Of a stretch of DNA of 9,479 bases, positions 1 through 6,439 are shown piece by piece. Source of the stretch: an uncultured Bacilli bacterium (GTDB lineage Bacteria > Bacillota_I > Bacilli_A > RF39 > UBA660); the NCBI GenBank assembly GCA_947627525.1, contig CANQWJ010000035.1:1-9479 (forward strand). Direction: 5' to 3'. The notes beneath the pieces are model-generated. The model ran no database searches and was not told where the DNA came from. It saw nothing but the letters and a program-made list of their open reading frames with translations. Position numbers and translations under genes: made by a program. The first letter of the stretch is position 1; every line of letters starts with the position of its first letter.

Positions 1-1030
1 AGATGACTACTCTAAATTCAATATTAGAAAAATAGTTTTTGATGATTAGAGAAGCAATTCCCGCAAGAAAAAAACTGAATAATAGACCAAGTGGAATAGC
101 AATTATCGCTACTATAAAAGCTTCATATATAACACTAATAAAAACATTCTTTTTAGTCGCACCAAGACTTCTAAAAATACCAAAAGTCTTTTTTCGCTCA
201 GATACTGATATCGCAAAAGCATTATAGATGGCAAGGGAACAAAATAACACTAAAACACTTAAAACAATAACTATTGAAGTTCGCATTAACTTAACAAACT
301 TATCATTACCGACACCAAATAACACTAAATAATTAGTATTTAGATAGACATTTTCATAACGATTATCATTTGAACTAGAATTTTTTAAAAGATTGAAACC
401 TGCTTTTTCGGCTATTTTATAAGTTTCATCATAAGTATCTTTGATATCTTTAAAGTAGATATAATATCTCTCTTCATACTTTCCTTCAGATTTAGTATAA
501 AAAATACCTGAATAATCATTATAGCCACTCTTATGAACATAATGATCAAACTTAGAGGAATTATAAATACCAACAACTGTATATATAATTTCATCACGAC
601 TAAAAGTATCACCCATTTTAATATCTAGCGCTTCAGCTAAATCTCTTTCAATGATAATTTCATTATTGTTAGTAGGAAGTTTTCCTTCTGCTAAAACAAA
701 GTTGTCGTCATAATCAAAAGAAGCACTTCGCACTGAATATTCCTGATCATATTCTGAATCAAGAATTGTATCAACCATTTCAATAGTTACAAAATGATCT
801 ATTTTAGGATTATTTTCAATTTCTTTTTTTAAAGTATCATCCATCTCGTCATTGCTAATCAAGACGTGATGATCACCATATTCAATTGCACTTTGAAGCA
901 TATTATCACGAATACTAGAAAAAATTAAACCGACAACAAATAATAAAGAGACTGCTAAAAACGTTCCAATGATGGTTACAATCGTACGCGTTTTATTCTT
1001 TAAAAGATTCCGAAAAGTAAACTTATTCAT
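1..1030 (-). CDS. ABC transporter permease, FtsX/MacB type, N-terminal 343 residues (runs off the left edge)
   Basis: This is the membrane partner of the ATPase encoded just upstream. The frame is open from an ATG at 1028-1030 to the window edge. The layout is typical of FtsX-type permeases. A first membrane helix lies at about residues 16-40. A hydrophilic, presumably extracytoplasmic MacB-periplasmic-core-like stretch spans about 41-249. A second helix at about 251-275 is followed by the family-typical cytoplasmic loop SERKKTFGIFRSLGATKKN (277-295) and a third helix at about 297-323. Complete relatives with this N-terminus are usually larger, with more helices, so about half the gene may be missing here. 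The ATG overlaps the ATPase stop by 8 bases (ATGAATAA), which indicates translational coupling. Such permeases export lipids, peptides or antibiotics, or sense envelope damage; the substrate cannot be read from the sequence. Confidence 0.88.
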   Translation of the reverse strand, partial: MNKFTFRNLLKNKTRTIVTIIGTFLAVSLLFVVGLIFSSIRDNMLQSAIEYGDHHVLISNDEMDDTLKKEIENNPKIDHFVTIEMVDTILDSEYDQEYSVRSASFDYDDNFVLAEGKLPTNNNEIIIERDLAEALDIKMGDTFSRDEIIYTVVGIYNSSKFDHYVHKSGYNDYSGIFYTKSEGKYEERYYIYFKDIKDTYDETYKIAEKAGFNLLKNSSSNDNRYENVYLNTNYLVLFGVGNDKFVKLMRTSIVIVLSVLVLFCSLAIYNAFAISVSERKKTFGIFRSLGATKKNVFISVIYEAFIVAIIAIPLGLLFSFFLAGIASLIIKNYFSNIEFRVVI

Positions 1031-1730
1031 TATTTTCATGGTGAGCCTCACTATATTCTTTTCGTACATCACTAACTATTTTTCCATCACTAACCGTTAT
1101 TATTCTTTTAGCTTCATCAGCAATCTCTAAACTATGCGTTACCATGATTATTGTTTGCTTATATTTTTCATTTAAAAGTTTTAATAAAGACACAATTTCT
1201 TTAGAGTTATTAGAGTCAAGATTTCCTGTTGGTTCATCCGCAAGAACGATAGCCGGATGATTTAAAAGAGCTCTTGCGATTGCGACACGTTGTTGGGTAC
1301 CACCTGATAATTGATTAGGTAAATAGTTTAGATATTCATCAAGTTTTAAAAGGGAAATGAGTTCTTTTTCAAATTCTTCATCAACTTTACTCTTATCTAA
1401 CAAAACCGGAAGTTCCATATTTTCTACAACATTTAAAATAGGAATTAAATTATAGAATTGATAAATTAATCCAACATCTTTCCTACGATATTTAGATAGT
1501 TCTTTATCATTTATGTTATAAATATTTTTATTTTGAACAATGATGTTACCACTAGTCGGTTTATCAACACCACCAATTAGATGAAGCAAGGTACTCTTCC
1601 CACTTCCACTTTCACCAACAATTGCGACAAAATCTCCATTATTTACTTCAAAAGAAACATTATCCAAAGCTTTAGTAAGAGCCATTCCCTTACCATATTC
1701 TTTAACTAAATTTTCTACTTTTAAAATCAT
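1023..1730 (-). CDS. ABC transporter ATP-binding protein, MacB/LolD type
   Basis: A 235-residue ATPase that energises the FtsX-type permease downstream. Visible motifs are Walker A GESGSGKST (39-47), Q-loop Gln91 in IYQFYNL, signature LSGGTQQR (141-148), Walker B IVLADE (161-166) followed by the D-loop region PTGNLD, and the switch His199 in VTHS. Length and motif spacing match the MacB/LolD/BceA-like group of ATPases that pair with FtsX-type permeases. The fifth signature residue is Thr where Gln is usual (LSGGQQQR), the only departure from the core motifs. The start is fixed by a perfect GGAGGT five bases ahead of the ATG. The gene has its own promoter, just after the stop of the preceding permease gene, so it is probably a separate transcription unit. 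Substrate unknown. Confidence 0.93.
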   Translation of the reverse strand: MILKVENLVKEYGKGMALTKALDNVSFEVNNGDFVAIVGESGSGKSTLLHLIGGVDKPTSGNIIVQNKNIYNINDKELSKYRRKDVGLIYQFYNLIPILNVVENMELPVLLDKSKVDEEFEKELISLLKLDEYLNYLPNQLSGGTQQRVAIARALLNHPAIVLADEPTGNLDSNNSKEIVSLLKLLNEKYKQTIIMVTHSLEIADEAKRIITVSDGKIVSDVRKEYSEAHHENNE

Positions 1731-1765
1731 ACTCTACCTCCACTAAATTATTATTATTTAAATAA

Positions 1766-1796
1766 ATTATACCACCCCCTATTTACTTACAGTCAA
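1766..1796 (-). promoter_or_regulatory. Promoter of the MacB-type ABC operon, 19-base spacer
   Basis: On the minus strand TTGACT (1791-1796) and a perfect TATAAT (1766-1771) are separated by 19 bases containing a G-rich patch (GGGGGTGG). The -35 box directly abuts the TAG stop of the upstream permease gene. A start around 1759 would give a leader of about 30 bases ending in GGAGGT. A 19-base spacer is longer than the usual 17 and is known from promoters that need DNA distortion by MerR-family activators. No clear dyad is visible in the spacer, so regulation is only a possibility. No hairpin terminator separates this promoter from the operon to the right, so read-through is also possible. Confidence 0.55.
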
Positions 1797-2432
1797 CTAA
1801 AACTCTTTTCTTGAATAAATGATTCTTGATAAGAAATAAGAACCACCAAGCGATAATATTGTTAAGAGAATTCCTGAGTCTGGTTGATCAGTAAAAAACT
1901 TAAAAACTGTTTCGATATTTTCTTCAAACCAATCCATCGACAATGATAATACAGTAACAAATGCGAATATTATCATTGCTTTAGAAACACCAAATTTAAA
2001 AACTAATGGATAAAAAATGGAAATAAATACAATCATTGCACAAATAGTCCAAACAGTAAAAGGAATTATGGATTCAAAAAGAAGATAATAAAATGATCCA
2101 CGATAATTAATTAATACTTCTAATGACCATAATCCAAAAGATATACCAGCAAGTATTAATATTAATAAAATACTAACTAAATATTTAGCTGTGACAACAT
2201 TTTTTCTTCCTTTAGAAAAAGTAGCCGCATAACCATTTAAATTACTCTTAGAGTCTTGAGAAAATGTTGATACAAGTGAAAATATTAAAATTATGAAGAA
2301 AAACTCACAAAAAGGTATAACATTACAAGTATAGTCAAGTGAAACCATCATTAATAACATTAACACAAATACCAATATCAATATAATATTATCTTTTAAA
2401 AGTAATAAATCTTTTTTAATTAAACCAAGCAT
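1797..2432 (-). CDS. ABC-2 type transporter permease, 211 residues, six predicted membrane helices
   Basis: This is the membrane subunit of the GntR-linked ABC transporter. Hydrophobic segments lie at about residues 15-33, 38-56, 83-105, 120-142, 148-166 and 186-205. The N-terminus MLGLIKKDLLLLK, the loop TFSKGRKNVVTAKYL after helix 2 and the terminal Arg-Lys-Glu-Phe resemble small ABC2_membrane_5-type permeases found with YtrA-type regulators. The start codon overlaps the ATPase stop by one base (TAATG), with AAAGGGGGT as ribosome binding site inside the end of the ATPase gene. One small permease with one ATPase suggests a homodimeric transporter. By analogy with related Firmicutes systems such as the staphylococcal Pmt exporter, export of a peptide or toxic amphipathic compound is plausible. 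That substrate is inferred, not shown. Confidence 0.85.
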   Translation of the reverse strand: MLGLIKKDLLLLKDNIILILVFVLMLLMMVSLDYTCNVIPFCEFFFIILIFSLVSTFSQDSKSNLNGYAATFSKGRKNVVTAKYLVSILLILILAGISFGLWSLEVLINYRGSFYYLLFESIIPFTVWTICAMIVFISIFYPLVFKFGVSKAMIIFAFVTVLSLSMDWFEENIETVFKFFTDQPDSGILLTILSLGGSYFLSRIIYSRKEF

Positions 2433-3289
2433 TATTTAACCCCCTTTATTATGAGAAACATCAATTCATCTAAACTTATTTTATCCAATATATATTTTTT
2501 ATATTTCTTAGAAAGTTTATCTTTATTTTCAATTAGAATATTATATCCATAACGATTCTTTTTATAAGAAATGATATCTTCTTTATCGATGTTTTCAAAT
2601 TCATCTAAATCACATTTAAGAATGCCATAACTATCAAGTATTTCATCACGATATTTATCCATTATGACTTCACCATTATTAATAAAAATAATCTTATCGG
2701 CAATATATTCTAAATCACTAGTTATGTGAGTTGAAAAGATAATTGAATGGTTTTCATCGCTGACAAACTCCATAAAGATATCTAATATTTCACTTCTCAC
2801 AACAGGATCTAATTTACTAGTTGGTTCATCAAGTATTAATAACTTAGGATGATGTGATAGAGCTGTCGCTATTTCTAACTTTTTCTTCATTCCTTCTGAT
2901 AAAGTCTTTATCTTTTTATTCGTTGGTAATGAAAAACCATCTATGTAATTAAAGAATAAATCTTCATCCCATGTTTTATAGACACCTTTCATAATCGAAT
3001 TTACTTCTTTAACTTTTAAATTACTAGAAAAGAACATATTATCTAAGACAACACCAATATCTTCTTTAATCTTATCTTCTTCTTTTAAGTAATCTTTTCC
3101 AAATATTTTGACATTGCCAACATCTACTTTAATAATATTTAAAAGAGCTTTAATAAAAGTTGTCTTACCAGCACCATTCTCACCAATTAGACCAATGATA
3201 CAACCGCTAGGTATATTAACATCGATTGGGCCTAAGACAAAATTTTTATATTTTTTGACTAATCTTTTTACCTCAATAACATTCTTCAT
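2432..3289 (-). CDS. ABC transporter ATP-binding protein, YtrB/BcrA-like, GntR-linked
   Basis: A 285-residue ATPase. Walker A is GENGAGKTT (36-44), the signature is LSEGM (130-134), Walker B is LLILDE (150-155) followed by PTSKLDPV, and the switch His is H188 in STHIT. The LSEGM signature, in place of LSGGQ, fits the ABC-2-linked YtrB/BcrA-type group. The usual Q-loop Gln is not visible: the segment reads IGVVLDNMFFSS (about 78-89), with Asp-Asn in its place. The D-loop region carries Lys where Gly is common (TSKLD). About 70 residues after the ATPase core (from about 215) form a charged C-terminal extension of unknown role. The ATG overlaps the regulator's TGA stop by four bases (ATGA), with GGAGATGAT upstream, so regulator, ATPase and permease are probably co-translated. 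Confidence 0.92.
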   Translation of the reverse strand: MKNVIEVKRLVKKYKNFVLGPIDVNIPSGCIIGLIGENGAGKTTFIKALLNIIKVDVGNVKIFGKDYLKEEDKIKEDIGVVLDNMFFSSNLKVKEVNSIMKGVYKTWDEDLFFNYIDGFSLPTNKKIKTLSEGMKKKLEIATALSHHPKLLILDEPTSKLDPVVRSEILDIFMEFVSDENHSIIFSTHITSDLEYIADKIIFINNGEVIMDKYRDEILDSYGILKCDLDEFENIDKEDIISYKKNRYGYNILIENKDKLSKKYKKYILDKISLDELMFLIIKGVK

Positions 3290-3666
3290 CTTTTATCATC
3301 TCCATAAAAAATATCTACAAGTTCTAATATTTCTTTTTTAGATATTCCATATTTATTGGCAAGTTCGATAGCATTAGAAATATTCTTTTCTATTTCCTTT
3401 TGAACATTTTCTCTTGCAAGGGAACTGTTTTTTTCAGCCACAAAAGTTCCTTTTCCTTGAATTGATTTGATATATCCTTCACTCTCTAATTCGTCATATG
3501 CTTTTTTTATTGTCATGATACTAATTTTAATATCTTGGGCAAGCATTCTAATTGATGGAAGAGAATCATTTTCATTTAACTCGCCACTTATAATTTGATC
3601 AATAATATTATTTTTGATCTGTTCATATATGGGAACAGGACTACTATTACTGATGATCATTCTCAT
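3286..3666 (-). CDS. GntR-family transcriptional regulator, YtrA type
   Basis: A 126-residue DNA-binding protein, the usual size of the YtrA subfamily, which lacks the large effector domain of other GntR proteins. The winged helix-turn-helix spans about residues 11-78. PVPIYEQIKNNI opens it, LPSIRMLAQDI through AYDELESEGY (36-65) holds the HTH helices, and IQGKGTFVAE (69-78) is the wing. Residues 80-126 are a short helical tail, probably for dimerisation. The ATG at 3664-3666 is preferred because GAGG sits 7 bases ahead; the Met at codon 3 would be 13 away. As first gene of the operon, downstream of a promoter overlapped by repeats, it is probably an autorepressor. Known relatives respond to wall-active antibiotics (Bacillus subtilis YtrA) or toxic peptides (staphylococcal PmtR); the ligand here is unknown. 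Confidence 0.93.
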   Translation of the reverse strand: MRMIISNSSPVPIYEQIKNNIIDQIISGELNENDSLPSIRMLAQDIKISIMTIKKAYDELESEGYIKSIQGKGTFVAEKNSSLARENVQKEIEKNISNAIELANKYGISKKEILELVDIFYGDDKR

Positions 3667-3680
3667 AATATCGCCTCACA

Positions 3681-3707
3681 TATAACACTATATAACAGTG
3701 TATAACA
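3681..3707. promoter_or_regulatory. Likely GntR operator: dyad plus three phased TATAACA repeats over the -10 box
   Basis: On the plus strand TATAACA occurs at 3681, 3691 and 3701, exactly 10 bases apart. Overlapping it is a perfect inverted repeat, ACACT (3685-3689) / AGTGT (3697-3701), with a 7-base centre. The dyad overlaps the -10 box and much of the spacer, so a bound dimer would block RNA polymerase. The sequences are seen directly; binding by the adjacent GntR protein is inferred from position. The words AGTGT and ACACT recall the known YtrA operator half-sites, though their order and spacing differ here. Confidence 0.6.
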
Positions 3708-3715
3708 TTTGTCAA
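3687..3715 (-). promoter_or_regulatory. Promoter of the GntR-ABC operon
   Basis: The minus strand shows a consensus -35 TTGACA (3710-3715), a 17-base spacer and a -10 TATAGT (3687-3692, one mismatch to TATAAT). Transcription would start near 3680, giving a leader of about 15 bases that contains GAGG before the ATG at 3666. The -35 box lies 12 bases from the T-tract of the terminator of the upstream surface-protein gene, so the operon is cleanly insulated. Confidence 0.8.
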
Positions 3716-3727
3716 TACTTTATGCAC

Positions 3728-3752
3728 AAAAAAAGGAATAGTTTCCTATTCC
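3728..3752 (-). terminator. Rho-independent terminator after the 434-residue surface protein gene
   Basis: The minus strand reads GGAATAG, loop GAAA, CTATTCC: a perfect 7-bp stem with a GNRA tetraloop, followed at once by seven T (3728-3734). It starts 9 bases after the TAA stop. The same 18-base hairpin core ends the 290-residue surface protein gene. Confidence 0.93.
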
Positions 3753-3761
3753 AAATTTAAA

Positions 3762-5066
3762 TTATTCATTTACTTTTCTTAAGCAAATTGCAGAAGCTAC
3801 GATACCAATAATAGCAACGCTACCTTCAACAACAAATGTCATAATATTGTCACCAGTATTAGGTGTTGTTACAGCTTCTTCATCAACATAAGCAATAGCA
3901 TATGTTGAGAATTTATCAGAAGCAAATGATATAGACTTACCATCTTTTGATAAAGTAGCATCCAATTTTTCAACTACTCCATCATGTTCTCTTAAGATAT
4001 AGTATGTTCTTGTATATCCTTTTTCAACAGCAGGCAATTCAGGCAATTTAACTGTTAATGTGATAGCTTTATTTAAATTAGTTAAATTATGGTCATCTTC
4101 ACCATCTACTTTTACTACGATAGATAAATCAAAATAATCAGTTACAGTAGAACCTTTTACTGTGCTTTCAAACTTTTTAACTAAATCTTCAGTTGGTTTT
4201 TCTATAGCCTTTTCTTCAAGTGTTACAGTTGCATCATGAGTTTCTAACAATGCTTTTAACGTTTCATCATCTGTTGCTTCTAATGATTCCTTTAAAACTT
4301 TATTTGCTTCTTTTGAAACAGTAACATCTTTACCTTTAACTTCTGTTTCAACTGTTACTTCTGGTAATTTAGAATAAACTTCAATACCAGCTTCATGTCC
4401 AATACCTAAAAACCAAATATATCCAGCAGAAATATTATTTATAACTTCAGCATTGATTGTTTCAATTTTCTTATAATCACCAGATGTACTATCATAAAGT
4501 GCACTATTTCTTTCTAATACGTCAGAACTATCAATAACTTTTCCATCTTTTAGAACAGAAACGACTAACATTACTTTGTTATCTTTTCCAGCATACCATT
4601 TCCATTGAATGGTATAAATTCCCTTTTCAGAAATAGAAGCATTTAATGAATCATTATCCCAGTTAAGAGAAACAACAACTCTATCTTCTGTTTTTTTAGC
4701 TACAACCATAGCTTCATCTGAATATTTTTCTTTATAATTAATACTGTTAGAAACATAAAAAACAGCACCATCTTCATAGCTATCAACATCAAATAAAACA
4801 TTAACACTTTCAGTAATTCCATCAGTATCAGTTAATTTAGCTTTACTGTTGCTATAAACATAAGGACCTTCATATGTATTATTTTCACTTATATGTGAAC
4901 GATCTCCTTTTAATCTAACAACAGTATCGCTAACCGCTTCAACAGTTTCTCCTGTACCTTTCCAATCACTTGGTGAATAAAATGTAGCTGCTTTAACAGT
5001 TGTACCCATCATTACAGTAACTACTGCACATAAAATAAATCCTATTTTTTTAAAATATTTTTGCAT
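3762..5066 (-). CDS. Secreted surface protein with C-terminal sortase-like anchor (TPNTG), 434 residues
   Basis: Not assignable to a named protein. A signal peptide is clear at 1-26 (Lys-rich start, hydrophobic 8-22, cleavage near VKA-ATF). Residues 27-235 are strand-rich with many Trp, Tyr and Gly, reminiscent of a concanavalin/LamG-like beta-sandwich; that fold is a guess. A charged linker (about 236-300) precedes a second domain (about 305-395) with YFDLSIVVKV, TYYILREHDGVVEKLDA and DKFSTYAIAYV, a pattern common in Firmicutes wall-anchored proteins. The end is a sorting-like signal: TPNTG (401-405), hydrophobic 408-427, basic tail CLRKVNE. A likely role is binding host or glycan ligands, or wall structure; no catalytic motif is visible. 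The start is supported by the AAAGGAGAAAG ribosome site and by the signal peptide. No sortase gene is in the window. Confidence 0.9.
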   Translation of the reverse strand: MQKYFKKIGFILCAVVTVMMGTTVKAATFYSPSDWKGTGETVEAVSDTVVRLKGDRSHISENNTYEGPYVYSNSKAKLTDTDGITESVNVLFDVDSYEDGAVFYVSNSINYKEKYSDEAMVVAKKTEDRVVVSLNWDNDSLNASISEKGIYTIQWKWYAGKDNKVMLVVSVLKDGKVIDSSDVLERNSALYDSTSGDYKKIETINAEVINNISAGYIWFLGIGHEAGIEVYSKLPEVTVETEVKGKDVTVSKEANKVLKESLEATDDETLKALLETHDATVTLEEKAIEKPTEDLVKKFESTVKGSTVTDYFDLSIVVKVDGEDDHNLTNLNKAITLTVKLPELPAVEKGYTRTYYILREHDGVVEKLDATLSKDGKSISFASDKFSTYAIAYVDEEAVTTPNTGDNIMTFVVEGSVAIIGIVASAICLRKVNE

Positions 5067-5090
5067 TTTTTTCTTTCTCCTTTCATAAAT

Positions 5091-5122
5091 ATTATATCCA
5101 ACCCCTCAGAAAAAATTGTCAA
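5091..5122 (-). promoter_or_regulatory. Possible promoter of the 434-residue surface protein gene
   Basis: A perfect TATAAT (5091-5096) and a perfect TTGACA (5117-5122) lie on the minus strand, but the spacer is 20 bases, longer than usual. Transcription from this -10 would start near 5084, giving a short leader that begins at or within the GAAAGGAG ribosome site (5077-5084). A second TATAAT (5126-5131) lies further upstream and could start a longer leader. Both boxes are seen; which is used cannot be decided. Confidence 0.4.
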
Positions 5123-5450
5123 TATATTATAATCAAAAAACTACATTAACTGGCTTATCATTGAGATACAAATTAATAAGCTATTACAACTAAAAAAATT
5201 AATAATAATTACATAGTATTTATTTATTTATTTTTAGTTTATATTTTAGTTAATAATATGCAAAAAAATGATAAAAATTTTTATAAATTCAATAAAATAT
5301 TAAAATATATGTATTTAGATTTAAAATTTAGTATTTACTATTTTTTTGTTCCAAATATGAAATTTGTCCTTTACGAATAAAAATTCTAATATTTTTTGAG
5401 TTTCTTTATCTTACTATAATCATATTTAATTATGTCTTTTATTTCTTATT
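5123..5450. other. AT-rich gap without a recognisable gene
   Basis: No reading frame with a ribosome site is visible on either strand. The stretch is extremely AT-rich with runs of A and T. It holds a TATT tandem repeat (5217-5232) and a 6-bp inverted repeat, GCTTAT (5153-5158) / ATAAGC (5176-5181), with a 17-base loop and no T-tract. It also holds a short GAAT-AAAA-ATTC hairpin near 5377-5388. It separates the terminator of the 290-residue gene from the promoter region of the 434-residue gene. A small RNA or a long upstream regulatory region cannot be excluded, but nothing specific is supported. Confidence 0.6.
5217..5232. repeat. Tetranucleotide tandem repeat (TATT)x4
   Basis: Four perfect TATT units are followed by a further T-rich run. 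It lies about 150 bases upstream of the start of the 434-residue surface protein gene and outside any coding frame. In such AT-rich DNA it may be chance. Confidence 0.6.
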
Positions 5451-5482
5451 ATAAACAAAAGAGGAATAGTTTCCTATTCCTC
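5451..5482 (-). terminator. Rho-independent terminator after the 290-residue surface protein gene
   Basis: The minus strand reads GAGGAATAG, loop GAAA, CTATTCCTC: a perfect 9-bp stem (5461-5469 with 5474-5482), followed by TTTTGTTTAT. It begins 11 bases after the TAG stop. Its core is identical to the hairpin at 3735-3752. Confidence 0.92.
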
Positions 5483-5493
5483 AACCCTTACTA

Positions 5494-6366
5494 CTAATTT
5501 AGTTTCCTTAAGCAGTAAACACTACTTACCATTCCAATTATAGCAAGTACACCAATAGTTACAAATGTCATAATATTATCATTAGTTTGCGGATTTTCAT
5601 CTTCAAACTTTATTGTCAACACAGTATCTGTATTTATAACTGTATCTAGAGAAAACTTTTTATCTCCATTAAAAATTCCTACAAATTCTTTACCTTTTGG
5701 AGCAGTCATTAATTCATTTAAAACTTCTTTTTCTTCTTTAGTTAGATGCTCATTTAAAGACTTCCCCTTCTTAACTGTAAATATTCGGTTGCCTTTTTCG
5801 CTATTTACTGTTACCTTTGCGTATTCGTTATCAACATCATCAAATTTTATCTTATCAGGATCAACTTTTACAATAGCTCTTTGTTCATATTCATCATCAC
5901 CATTCCAGTCAAATTCATAAATCATTGCAACATAGTCACCACCAGTTTTTTTGATTCCTTCAAGCTTTTGTTCATCTATGCGGAACCATGCATTAACGTG
6001 TGTTGCCGAATCCTTAACATCGTTGAACTTAACTGGAGTAGATTTTTTCATTTTTTCTTCAGTACTTCCCATCTTAAATTGTGCTTTTTGCATATTGAAA
6101 GCACCTGAATTTTGTGGAACAGTTATTTTTATTCCTATCCACCATCCATCAGCATTTCTACCAATTTCTGGATCAGCTGGAGCCCATTTTAAATTTCCTT
6201 CTTTATAACTAACAACAATGTTTGCTGGATCAGATGCATCTACATCACTGGTACCATCACTAATAACTTTTATAGTTGCAAAATTATTAGGATCTAATTC
6301 AGCCTGTACACCAGGTATAATAAACATGATAGTTAGAATTATTAAGAACAATAACTTCTTTTTCAT
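5494..6366 (-). CDS. Secreted surface protein with NPQTN sorting signal and a Flg_new-like repeat, 290 residues
   Basis: Not a named protein. A signal peptide is clear at 1-22 (KKK start, hydrophobic core, cleavage after VQA). Residues 23-180 form an unrecognised, probably strand-rich domain with Trp at 61, 75, 76, 127 and 154. Residues about 185-256 resemble one Listeria-Bacteroides (Flg_new/InlB B-type) repeat: V-KKGKSLN, then APKGKEFVGIF-GDKKFSLDTVINTDTVLTIKF. The C-terminus carries NPQTN (258-262), a hydrophobic segment (264-282) and the basic tail CLRKLN. NPQTN is the classical motif of Staphylococcus aureus sortase B substrates, and the tail closely matches that of the 434-residue protein. 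The ATG at 6364-6366 was chosen over an in-frame TTG at 6421-6423 because it has a strong ribosome site and starts the signal peptide. The gene is probably monocistronic. Role inferred: wall-attached surface protein. Confidence 0.9.
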   Translation of the reverse strand: MKKKLLFLIILTIMFIIPGVQAELDPNNFATIKVISDGTSDVDASDPANIVVSYKEGNLKWAPADPEIGRNADGWWIGIKITVPQNSGAFNMQKAQFKMGSTEEKMKKSTPVKFNDVKDSATHVNAWFRIDEQKLEGIKKTGGDYVAMIYEFDWNGDDEYEQRAIVKVDPDKIKFDDVDNEYAKVTVNSEKGNRIFTVKKGKSLNEHLTKEEKEVLNELMTAPKGKEFVGIFNGDKKFSLDTVINTDTVLTIKFEDENPQTNDNIMTFVTIGVLAIIGMVSSVYCLRKLN

Positions 6367-6370
6367 TTTT

Positions 6371-6378
6371 CCTCTCCT
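6371..6378 (-). promoter_or_regulatory. Ribosome binding site that decides the start of the 290-residue surface protein
   Basis: AGGAGAGG lies four bases ahead of the ATG at 6364-6366, which begins a textbook signal peptide. The farther in-frame TTG (6421-6423) has no such site and is part of a TTGACA sequence. The preceding TTTATGAAAGGAGA is shared with the leader of the 434-residue surface protein gene. Confidence 0.88.
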
Positions 6379-6439
6379 TTCATAAATTGTCAAAATTTGT
6401 TTATTTTTATCACATTTTGTCAACTATTCGCGTATTAAT

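Noticed and set aside
39..227. Plus-strand frame of 62 codons
   Set aside because: It lies opposite the FtsX-type permease, whose protein sequence is clearly family-like; no ribosome site or recognisable product.
412..612. Minus-strand frame of 66 codons
   Set aside because: It is a shifted frame inside the same permease gene; its hydrophobic look comes from AT-rich codons.
1754..1765. Perfect palindrome TTATTTAAATAA in the leader of the MacB-type operon
   Set aside because: It is pure A/T in very AT-rich DNA; neither a stable terminator nor a convincing operator.
3108..3341. Plus-strand frame of 77 codons
   Set aside because: Opposite the GntR-linked ATPase start and Walker A region, with no product similarity.
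3681..3707. CRISPR-like or satellite array from the three TATAACA copies
   Set aside because: Units are only 10 bases long without spacers and sit exactly on a promoter, so operator repeats explain them better.
5881..6208. Two overlapping plus-strand frames of 75 and 85 codons
   Set aside because: Both lie opposite the 290-residue surface protein gene and have no ribosome sites.
6367..6423. N-terminal extension of the 290-residue surface protein by 19 codons from a TTG
   Set aside because: The TTG is part of a TTGACA sequence and lacks a ribosome site; it would put 19 polar residues before a textbook signal peptide. The ATG at 6366 has AGGAGAGG just ahead.
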